Made by a program: the position numbers and the translations under genes. A DNA stretch of 64,000 nt from Bacteroidota bacterium (GTDB taxonomy: Bacteria > Bacteroidota > Ignavibacteria > Ignavibacteriales > Melioribacteraceae), in assembly GCA_023381535.1 (NCBI GenBank), contig JAMCSN010000058.1, positions 14,543-78,542 of the forward strand, given 5' to 3'. Each line of letters starts with the position of its first letter. The first letter of the stretch is position 1. The notes beneath the pieces were generated by a model. That model did no database searches and was not told the DNA's origin. It was given only the letters and a program-made list of their open reading frames with translations. Below, piece after piece: positions 58,295 to 64,000 of the stretch.

Positions 58295-58383
58295 GGAGAG
58301 GTGGGTGAGTGGCTGAAACCAACGGTTTGCTAAACCGTCGTAGTGGGAAACTGCTACCGCGAGTTCGAATCTCGCCCTCTCCG
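58295..58383 (+). tRNA. tRNA-Ser(GCT)
   Basis: A complete 89-base class II tRNA: acceptor GGAGAGG/CCTCTCC, anticodon stem ACGGT/ACCGT with loop TTGCTAA (anticodon GCT), a long variable arm (GTAGTGGGAAACTGCTAC) and a T-arm with GTTCGAATC. CCA is not encoded. A partial copy with inserts lies directly upstream. Confidence 0.95.
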
Positions 58384-58416
58384 CAATTGTTCTTAGTAAT
58401 CTTAATTAACAAACGA

Positions 58417-58448
58417 TTGACAGTTCTTTTGTAAGAGAAGTAGTTTCA
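58417..58448 (+). promoter_or_regulatory. Probable promoter of the cold-shock gene
   Basis: TTGACA at 58417-58422 is followed after 18 bases by TAGTTTCA, which resembles the Bacteroidota -7 consensus TAnnTTTG. It leaves about 60 bases of 5' untranslated leader before the csp ATG, as is usual for cold-shock genes. Confidence 0.45.
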
Positions 58449-58511
58449 TCCCGGTTTTCTTCAAGCTCTGTTCAATTTATTTTTCAACATATTTATTAGG
58501 AGTGACTGCTC

Positions 58512-58724
58512 ATGGCAGAGCGTGTACAAGGAACTGTTAAGTGGTTCAATAGTTCTAAAGGCTTCGGTTTCATTCAGCAGCAAGGCGGCGAAGATGTATT
58601 CGTACACTTCAAAGCTATTGTTGGCGATGGATACCGCACGTTGGAAGAGGGTCAAAAAGTTGAGTTCACTATAACTCAAGGCGAAAAAGGTCCTCAAGCC
58701 AGCGAAGTAAAAGTTATCAAATAA
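58512..58724 (+). CDS. csp: Cold-shock protein (CspA family)
   Basis: A 70-residue single cold-shock domain that binds single-stranded RNA/DNA and melts RNA structure. The RNP1 motif KGFGFI and RNP2 motif VFVHF are intact, and the length is canonical. It has its own promoter-like sequence and is closed by a very strong terminator, so it is monocistronic. Many Bacteroidota Csp genes are constitutive, so cold induction is not implied. Confidence 0.96.
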   Translation: MAERVQGTVKWFNSSKGFGFIQQQGGEDVFVHFKAIVGDGYRTLEEGQKVEFTITQGEKGPQASEVKVIK

Positions 58725-58740
58725 GAAAATCAAATCATCA

Positions 58741-58777
58741 AACCAAAAAGCCCAGACTTAGTCTGGGCTTTTTGGTT
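58741..58777 (+). terminator. Strong intrinsic terminator after csp
   Basis: A perfect 17-bp stem (AACCAAAAAGCCCAGAC and its complement, TTA loop) with a T-run inside its descending arm lies 16 bases past the csp stop. It should work in both directions. Confidence 0.9.
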
Positions 58778-58930
58778 TTAAACGCCGCAGCTCACAGTTC
58801 ACTTGATAGAAACGTTGAATCAATTTTCAAATCTTAACATGTATAATTTTCTTGATCCCACCGAAAACAAAACAGCAGCAGTAACCAAACTATTGTGTAT
58901 CAACGATTTTAAAAGTTTTGTTAAATCGTT

Positions 58931-59122
58931 TTAGCCGTATACTATTGCCGTTACTACAAACGCTCCAACTGCGGGACCGAATGAACCCCAAAAGGTTGTC
59001 GGAAATTTGAACGCGAGAATATTCTTGCTTGATAGAATTATCAGCAGCCATAAAATCCATGATTAGAAAAACGTGACAACGATAAATGCAGTGATTGGAT
59101 GAGACTGAATAAGTTTTTTCAT
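58931..59122 (-). pseudogene. Fragment of a membrane protein, CPBP/CAAX-protease-like N-terminus
   Basis: From ATG 59122 the minus strand reads MKKLIQSHPITAFIVVTFF, a stop, then SWILWLLIILSSKNIL and FGPAVGAFVVTAIVYG before a second stop. The pattern matches the N-terminus of CPBP-family intramembrane proteases, but one in-frame stop interrupts it and the catalytic region is gone. The remaining spacer from 58778 to 59176 has no other gene. Confidence 0.5.
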
Positions 59123-59176
59123 GGCTTATCCCCTTAGTCTGTTTGCGAAACAAGCTGCACCGGTGCAGTGCTGGTG

Positions 59177-59362
59177 TTATACTTTCGTAAAATTACTTTT
59201 TGTTCTTGTTTGTTTTAAGTAAGAATGCTTTGTCTTACTGCGCCAGTAAGCCAATTCTTCTTCGCACGTCATTTTAGATAATTTTCGATTAATTATTCTA
59301 GCCGCTCTATGTTTCATCTCTACACAATCAAATTTATCTGATATTTTCTTTTTCTTATCCAT
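59177..59362 (-). CDS. Small companion of the PIN gene
   Basis: A 61-residue, strongly charged protein with FDCVEMKHRAARIINRKL and MTCEEELAYWRSKT. Such FDCVEMK-type short proteins are regularly encoded beside this PIN subfamily and may be its antitoxin or partner. The first codons overlap the PIN gene end by eight bases. Its partner is internally deleted, so the pair is probably inactive. Confidence 0.6.
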   Translation of the reverse strand: MDKKKKISDKFDCVEMKHRAARIINRKLSKMTCEEELAYWRSKTKHSYLKQTRTKSNFTKV

Positions 59363-59636
59363 AGTTAATCACCTCCAAAGGAGAATGTATTGCAACTTGT
59401 TTATATCCATTGATTATATTGGATATTTCAATGACTTCTATAAAATGGTTTAACTGTTTATATAGTTTTCTCACTTCAATTGGCGCTAAAGAAATTTCAT
59501 CAATTACTACCGGAGAAGTAACAATAATAAATTTACCTTTTCTTACCTGGTCAAAGAAAACAGAACTTGCATTTTTAAATTCTTCGTCAAAAATACCTCC
59601 AAAAACAGAAGTATCGACATATACACGTTTTTTCAC
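59355..59636 (-). pseudogene. PIN-domain nuclease with an internal deletion
   Basis: This 93-residue frame begins like a PIN protein (VYVDTSVFGGIFDEE, metal-binding Asp8) and ends like the C-terminus of the same family (NGYKQVAIHSPLEVINYG), but the central part, about 50-60 residues that normally hold two further acidic residues (DALHxA-type), is absent. The junction falls near IEVIEISN/IINGYK. It is open but very probably catalytically dead, and it overlaps its companion by eight bases. Confidence 0.65.
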
Positions 59637-59744
59637 TAAAATATATTCCTATTTTTATAAATATAACTATTAATAAAATGTTTTTCTCAATAAAACCAAA
59701 TTTACAACAGCGTTACGCGCGTTTAAACAGTCGCCACAAACTTG

Positions 59745-59763
59745 CCCGCCGTTTGCTGGCGGG
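59745..59763. repeat. GC-rich palindrome
   Basis: CCCGCC and GGCGGG with a seven-base loop form a hairpin in AT-rich spacer DNA before the alcohol dehydrogenase. It is similar to the hairpins at 23021 and 61568 and so part of a dispersed family. Confidence 0.45.
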
Positions 59764-59792
59764 GTGTCCGCCACAGATAATTTATTTTTTTG

Positions 59793-60761
59793 TTATTCAG
59801 TTCCCATTCTAATTACTACTTTTCCTCTTGCGTATCCTTCTCCAAGATACCGGAGAGCTTCCGCCGTTTCACTTAAAGTATAACGTCTATCTATCACGGG
59901 TACAACTTTTCCTGCTTCCAAAATCTCTTTGAGAAATGCCAAATCTATTTGACTTCGTTTCGCCGCAACTCCTCCTATCTTCCTCCCCGCCTTTTCCGAC
60001 ATCAGTGAACCCATAAGCATTGACTGGAAGATTTGCGCCTTCGTGCCTCCAGCCATCACATAAATACCTTTTGGATTTAGCGCACGTTTATAAGTCGAAA
60101 GCGGATGATAACCGTTTGCGGCAAATATCAGATCATAAAGTTTTCCGCTCTTTGTGAAATCTTCTTTTGTGTAATTGATAACATGGTCTGCGCCAATCGA
60201 GCGCGCTTGATCTAAATTCCTTGTGCTGCACACAGCCGTAACTTCGGCGCCGTAGAATTTGGCAATCTGTACCGCGTAAGTTCCAACGCCGCCGGATGCG
60301 CCATTGACCAAAACTTTTTGTCCCGTCTGAATTTTTCCTTCGTCACGCAGACCTTGCAATGCGGTAATTCCCGCCATAGGCACAGCCGCCGCTTCATCGT
60401 AAGATAGATTTGACGGTTTCAACACCAAGTCTTTTTCCGAAGCGCATACATACTCGGCAAAACCTCCGTGTATCATACCGTACACATCATCGCCCGGTTT
60501 AAATTGTGTTACGCTTTTACCAACCGCTTCAATGCGGCCGGATACGTCGGCACCGAGTCTGTGGTATTTGGGTTTGAAAAATCCCGCGCCCATAAAGCGA
60601 ATCAAAAATATGTCGGCGGTTAGGAAATGCCAATCGTATGCATTTACGGAAGCCGCATAAATTTTAATGAGTACTTCATCATCTTTGGGAGTAGGTTTTT
60701 CTACCTCTTGAACTTGTAGAACTTCCGGCGGTCCGTATTTATTGTACACAACTGCCTTCAT
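59793..60761 (-). CDS. Zinc-free NAD(P)-dependent alcohol dehydrogenase / quinone-oxidoreductase-like
   Basis: A roughly 322-residue MDR-superfamily oxidoreductase: GroES-like N-domain (VYNKYGPPEVLQVQEVEKP) and a Rossmann domain with VNGASGGVGTYAVQIAKFYGAEVTAV. It lacks the structural-zinc cysteine cluster, like zeta-crystallin/QOR-type members that reduce quinones or enones with NADPH. ATG 60761 follows TAAGGA at good spacing; ATG 60767 is an alternative. It stands alone among mobile remnants. Its substrate is unknown. Confidence 0.88.
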   Translation of the reverse strand: MKAVVYNKYGPPEVLQVQEVEKPTPKDDEVLIKIYAASVNAYDWHFLTADIFLIRFMGAGFFKPKYHRLGADVSGRIEAVGKSVTQFKPGDDVYGMIHGGFAEYVCASEKDLVLKPSNLSYDEAAAVPMAGITALQGLRDEGKIQTGQKVLVNGASGGVGTYAVQIAKFYGAEVTAVCSTRNLDQARSIGADHVINYTKEDFTKSGKLYDLIFAANGYHPLSTYKRALNPKGIYVMAGGTKAQIFQSMLMGSLMSEKAGRKIGGVAAKRSQIDLAFLKEILEAGKVVPVIDRRYTLSETAEALRYLGEGYARGKVVIRMGTE

Positions 60762-60905
60762 CGGCATTCCTTAAAGATTATTTTAATTTGATAATTCAAC
60801 ATTATTGTTTTTATAGAAACCGTCCGGCCTGTCCCCCAGCCTTTGCGTTCTCTGCGGGATCCTTTTTTAAGCGGTTATATTGCATCTTTGCATTTATCAT
60901 AATTA

Positions 60906-60921
60906 TGTCATAATATTGACA
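60906..60921. promoter_or_regulatory. Operator-like inverted repeat before the toxin-antitoxin pair
   Basis: TGTCA and TGACA flank a six-base AT spacer 25 bases before the antitoxin start, and the right arm forms TTGACA, a -35-like element. Phd/YefM-type antitoxins repress their own promoter at such palindromes, so this is a likely operator. Confidence 0.45.
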
Positions 60922-60945
60922 TAGATAAAATAAAGAGTATGAACT

Positions 60946-61218
60946 ATGCCAATAATTAAGCCCATATCAGATTTAAGAAACAAATCAAATGAGATTTCAA
61001 AACTTGCAAACGATTCTAATGAACCAATCTATATCACCAAGAATGGTAAAGGTGATCTAGTTGTAATGTCAATGAATCATTATTCCAAGATGCAACTCAA
61101 ACTTGATTTGCTTTCAAAATTATCAGTTGCCCAAAAACAAAAATCAGCCGGTGATACAGGAAGCAGTCTTAAACAAGTAATGACTAAAATCCGGGCAATG
61201 ATAAATGAGCAAGAATAA
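60946..61218 (+). CDS. Phd/YefM-type antitoxin
   Basis: A 90-residue protein with the Phd/YefM N-terminal DNA-binding fold (IKPISDLRNKSNEISKLANDSNEPIYITKNGKGDLVVMSM) and a charged C-terminal tail that should wrap the toxin. It probably neutralises the RelE/ParE-type toxin encoded next and represses the operon; a palindrome lies just upstream. Its last codons overlap the toxin start by 14 bases. Confidence 0.9.
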   Translation: MPIIKPISDLRNKSNEISKLANDSNEPIYITKNGKGDLVVMSMNHYSKMQLKLDLLSKLSVAQKQKSAGDTGSSLKQVMTKIRAMINEQE

Positions 61219-61516
61219 TTTCAGTATTCGGCTTTTAAGTATTGCGGAAGAAGATCTCACTGAAATAATCTCTTTCATCGCTGCAGACAATACTAAAGCT
61301 GCATCCAATCTCGCTGACAAAATTGAAAAGAACTTAGAATTACTTTCTGATAATCCTTTATTAGGTAAATCTCCAAGCGATTCTGATCTTAAGCTGTATG
61401 GATACAGATATTTGATTATTGAGGACTACCTAATTTTTTACACAATAGAAAAAAGAACTGTTTTGATCCATAGAATCTTTCACGGCGCAAGAAATTATAG
61501 ATCACTTCTTCTTTAA
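61205..61516 (+). CDS. RelE/ParE-family toxin
   Basis: A 103-residue RelE/ParE superfamily protein: IRLLSIAEEDLTEIISFIAADN helix pair, then LYGYRYLIIEDYLIFYTIEKRTVLIHRIFHGARNYRSLL strand core typical of the family. Members cleave mRNA at the ribosome (RelE) or block gyrase (ParE); the sequence does not decide which. It overlaps its antitoxin, so both are translated together. Confidence 0.9.
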   Translation: MSKNNFSIRLLSIAEEDLTEIISFIAADNTKAASNLADKIEKNLELLSDNPLLGKSPSDSDLKLYGYRYLIIEDYLIFYTIEKRTVLIHRIFHGARNYRSLLL

Positions 61517-61567
61517 CCAATTTCAAGCAATATCGACGTTGTTGCCGCTAACCGGCAGCCAAGCCTG

Positions 61568-61588
61568 CCCCGCAGTTTTGTTGCGGGG
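61568..61588. repeat. GC-rich palindrome
   Basis: CCCCGCA and TGCGGGG with a seven-base loop form a hairpin some 50 bases past the toxin gene; the same core occurs at 23021. It could terminate the toxin-antitoxin transcript weakly but has no T-run. Confidence 0.45.
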
Positions 61589-61752
61589 AACAAGAATGCC
61601 GAATAGAAGCAACTACTTTTTAATTACTGAAAATGCTTTTTAGAACAAACTACCTTGAACAACAACTTTATTTAGCTAAACAAACTTTTAAATTGCATAA
61701 ATGTCGCACTGAAAAAAGCTGTCCGGTTGAGCAGTTGCTTGTTATATGGCGT

Positions 61753-61929
61753 TTATTTAATTGCAACTATTTTTTTTGTTTGAATAAAATCGTTCACAAA
61801 CATTTTATAAAAATATATTCCACTTGATATTGCATTTGTTTCTAACTCTACGCGATGACCATAATTTTCAATGTTAATACAATTAAGAAATAAAAATGTA
61901 ATTAGAATTAATAATTTCTTTTGCTGCAT
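61753..61929 (-). pseudogene. Signal peptide joined to a T9SS type-A sorting domain
   Basis: This 58-residue frame has a lysine-starting hydrophobic signal (MQQKKLLILITFLFLN) followed at once by the end of a T9SS type-A sorting domain (VELETNAISSGIYFYKM ... FIQTKKIVAIK). The passenger domain that should sit between is missing, so this looks like the two ends of a deleted secreted protein. It is flanked by a 10-bp inverted repeat (GTTATATGGC at 61741, GCCATATAAC at 61957). Confidence 0.55.
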
Positions 61930-61956
61930 AATGTGAATACCATAATTCATGGATTA

Positions 61957-62159
61957 GCCATATAACGGCGTGGCAACTAAAGCGCCGCCCAGAACTACTA
62001 TGACGCTTTTGGCAACTACAGTTTTTGTTTTAAAATCGACTTCGTTTTACAAATCAACTTTAACAACAAACTAACTCTGAAAAACCAAACCCAATAACAT
62101 TATCAAACGACTGCGTCAAAGACGCGGTCGCCTTGAGTCCACAATAATGGCGTTGCCAT
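61957..62159. other. Spacer between the sorting-domain remnant and IS110 leader
   Basis: About 200 bases with a short GC-rich patch (GGCGTGGCAACTAAAGCGCC) and otherwise AT-rich DNA. No gene or RNA was identified. The IS110 left end should lie somewhere near its right border but its exact base is not visible. Confidence 0.4.
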
Positions 62160-62391
62160 AAAGTTTTTATTTAATGAACTTTCTCATCACTCTTAGCAAG
62201 TAAATGTGACAGACCCGCGTCTTGGTGCTTTAATTGCCCGTGCTTGAGTCTTGTTCCGAAGCTCGTGTAGTTTTTATTGGTGGTAGAATCCCGACCTTAT
62301 CGGGACTCTATCCCCGCTTAGCAGCTTACAACTTTTTACACCTTCGGACTTGTTAAGACCTTTTTATTTACCTATACAAGGAGTTAACATA
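62160..62391 (+). ncRNA. Possible IS110 bridge-RNA region
   Basis: In IS110-group elements (for example IS621) the non-coding stretch between the left end and the transposase encodes a bridge RNA that pairs with target and donor DNA. Here about 230 non-coding bases precede the transposase and include the stem TCCCGA/TCGGGA with a five-base loop at 62289-62305. Location and length fit; the guide loops were not resolved, so this is an inference. Confidence 0.35.
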
Positions 62392-63640
62392 ATGGCAAAA
62401 CCAAAGAACAAAATTTCTGTTGTTAATAACAACACTGCCGGTATTGATATCGGCTCAAGAAAAATCTTTATCGGTATTGCCGATAAACCTGTTGTTTCAT
62501 ACGATACGTTTACCGATGATTATCTTCATGCTGTAACCTACTTAAAAGAAAACAATATTACCTCTGTAGCAATGGAAGCTACCGGTGTTTATTGGATTTC
62601 TCTTTATGACATCCTTGATCAATCCGGTTTTGATGTTATCCTTTGTAAAGCTGACCAAGCTAAAAACATTCCCGGCAGAAAAACCGATGTTGCTGATTGT
62701 CAATGGATTCAACAACTACACAGCTATGGTCTTCTCGCTCTTCATTCATCCCTCCGCAACATATTCGTACGCTAAGAACTTTTGTAAGACAAAGAAGAAC
62801 TAATCTGCAACTTGCAAGCGATCATATCCGCCGTGCACATAAAGCTCTGGAGTTGATGAACATAAAACTTCAAAATGTAATCACTCAAATCAACGGTAAA
62901 AGTGGACTTGCTGTGCTTACGGCAATTATCAATGGCAACCACAATCCAGAAAACCTTGCCGCTCTTTGTGAAGAAAGCATCTTAAAGAAAAAGAAAGAAG
63001 CCGTTATCAAATCCTTAAAGGGTAACTTCTCCGATGAAAACATCTTCCTACTTACACAAGCCGTTGATGCTTACCTTTTTTATCTAAAACATGTTGATGA
63101 CTGCGACAAGCAAATTGAAAATCATCTCTCTCTAATAACTCAAGAATTACCTCAGCCCGAAAAACTCAACAAACCTAAACCTATTCGCCATCACAAACCT
63201 AATATTGATAATCTACATATTAAGCTTATGCAACTTACCGACGGTAAAGATGCTTCCCAGATTACAGGACTTACTGATTCTACTCTTCTTCAGGTTATCT
63301 CTGAAGTTGGCACTGACTTATCTCGATTCCCGACAGAAAAACATTTTACCAGTTGGTTAGGACTTTCTCCAAATTCTCATCAATCAGGATTAACAAACAA
63401 AAAGAAAAAGTTCAAACGCCATACTTCTGCTGGGCAAATCTTTCGTCTTGCTGCTCAAGCTATTGCACAAAGCAAACATCTGGCATTAACTTCTTTTTAT
63501 CACAGGATCAAAGCACGTAAAGGTTCGCTTGGTGCCATTAAGGCTACTGCACGGAAGATCGCTGTTATTTTCTATAATGTTATGACCAAAGGAATTGAGT
63601 TTGTTGAACAAGGTATCAAACAATACGAACCTGCCTACCG
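62392..63640 (+). pseudogene. IS110-family transposase, frameshifted and 3'-truncated
   Basis: The frame starting at ATG 62392 (AAGGAG ribosome site) encodes the DEDD N-terminal domain: IDIGSRK, EATGVYW and KTDVADCQW carry the acidic residues. After GLLALH the frame ends at 62775; the homologous continuation (SFIPPQHIRTLRTFVRQRR) lies in a different frame from 62742, so a single-base loss near 62740 broke it. The Tnp_20 C-terminal part (LQVISEVGTDLSRFP ... FTSWLGLSPN) follows intact. At about 63638-63641 it passes into IS1182-like DNA. Confidence 0.8.
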
Positions 63641-64000
63641 GAGTCTGTTGCACAAGTCGCGGAGATGGCAAAATTATTGCATGGTTGAAGGAACAAATTT
63701 AAAAGAGCAACCAGCTATGATGGGAAAAAAGGAATTAGCGCCGAAATTACTTTATTCAGTGACAATTGAGGACTTGGTACCGGTAGATAATTTTTATAGA
63801 CAGCTATCAGAATTCCTGGATATGAGATTTGCTTACCAAGAATGCAAAAGGATATATGGAAAGACGGGCAATCCATCGATAGACCCGGTAGTATTTTTCA
63901 AACTTGTTTTATTCGGATACTTTGAAAACATAATATCGGATAGAGAGTTGATACGTAGGGCATCAGATTCATTGGGAGTACGGTTATACTTAGGATATGA
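63641..64000 (+). mobile_element. IS1182-like element, left part only
   Basis: The terminal segment begins near 63641 with GAGTCTGTTGCACAAGTC, plausibly the left end of the element, inside the 3' part of the IS110 transposase. It is complete only to the window end. Confidence 0.5.
63717..64000 (+). CDS. IS1182-type transposase N-terminus, cut by the window edge
   Basis: From ATG 63717 the frame reads about 95 residues to the window end: KKELAPKLLYSVTIEDLVP, VDNFYRQLSEFLD, SIDPVVFFKLVLFGYFENI and LGVRLYLGYD. This is the N-terminal (DUF772) part of IS1182/IS5-superfamily transposases; the catalytic DDE part lies beyond the edge. The frame is open back to the IS110 reading frame with no stop between, but the ATG at 63717 is the natural start. 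Confidence 0.8.
   Translation, partial: MMGKKELAPKLLYSVTIEDLVPVDNFYRQLSEFLDMRFAYQECKRIYGKTGNPSIDPVVFFKLVLFGYFENIISDRELIRRASDSLGVRLYLGY

Noticed and set aside
58890..59153. 87-residue frame opposite/overlapping the CPBP-like fragment
   Set aside because: It is a shifted frame of the membrane-protein pseudogene; the better reading is the interrupted CPBP-like frame at 58931-59122.
61633..61827. 64-residue plus-strand frame
   Set aside because: It overlaps the T9SS sorting-domain remnant on the other strand; it has no homology signal or ribosome-binding site.
57834..63680. Looked for a CRISPR array or integron in the accessory tail
   Set aside because: No regularly spaced direct repeats, cas genes, integron integrase or consistent attC pattern was found; the palindromes differ in sequence and spacing.

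Overview
The window (about 64 kb, AT-rich) comes from a member of the Bacteroidota, most like the Ignavibacteria/Chlorobi side of the group. The signs are SusC/FecA-type TonB-dependent receptors with STN or carboxypeptidase-regulatory-like domains, an ECF sigma/FecR pair, a DUF4249 lipoprotein coupled to a receptor, a PorD (DUF4835) homologue and scraps of type IX secretion (T9SS) C-terminal sorting domains, a Bacteroides-type serine palmitoyltransferase, and monomeric NADP isocitrate dehydrogenase. The lineage is inferred; no rRNA gene is present.

Layout. 1-15.5 kb is mostly minus-strand housekeeping: the start of a lipoprotein, a NarL-type two-component pair, thyX, a glycerate kinase, a HIT hydrolase, an EF-G-like GTPase, DUF948 and YtxH envelope proteins, icd, maf and a MATE exporter, then a plus-strand HTH regulator. 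15.7-24.9 kb is one minus-strand catabolic locus: ECF sigma, FecR, TonB receptor, GH63-type glycosidase, sodium/solute symporter, glycerate kinase. Its enzymes fit uptake and cleavage of a glycosylated glycerate (glucosyl- or mannosylglycerate) and phosphorylation of the glycerate released. 25.9-28.1 kb is a small island at a tRNA-Ala gene, holding a tightly overlapping SDH-type serine protease / small protein / PIN RNase operon and bounded by a decayed copy of the tRNA 3' half. 28.3-32.3 kb holds a cytochrome-like lipoprotein and a probable ceramide set (reductase, serine palmitoyltransferase, GNAT-type N-acyltransferase). 32.3-36.1 kb holds T9SS/outer-membrane genes.

36.2-45.2 kb is a co-oriented tricarboxylate gene cluster: an isocitrate-dehydrogenase-family enzyme, an HD-like protein that has lost the HD histidine, an inserted four-helix-bundle gene, a LYS4 (fungal homoaconitase)-like dehydratase, an MmgE/PrpD protein, a citrate lyase gamma-beta (CitD-CitE) fusion, and citrate lyase alpha (CitF). 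An acetyl-CoA synthetase at 53 kb could recapture acetate from the lyase. 45.2-49.6 kb carries three tandem paralogous PEGA plus beta-propeller lipoproteins, followed by a DUF4249/TonB receptor pair, acs, and a second receptor behind a small secreted protein.

57.8-64 kb is a decaying accessory zone: a MITE-like element, a tRNA-Ser gene with a broken upstream copy containing palindromic inserts, a cold-shock gene, a membrane-protein fragment, an internally deleted PIN gene, an alcohol dehydrogenase, a Phd/RelE-type toxin-antitoxin pair, a lone T9SS sorting domain, a frameshifted IS110 element with a possible bridge-RNA region, and an IS1182-like element that apparently inserted into it and runs off the window end.
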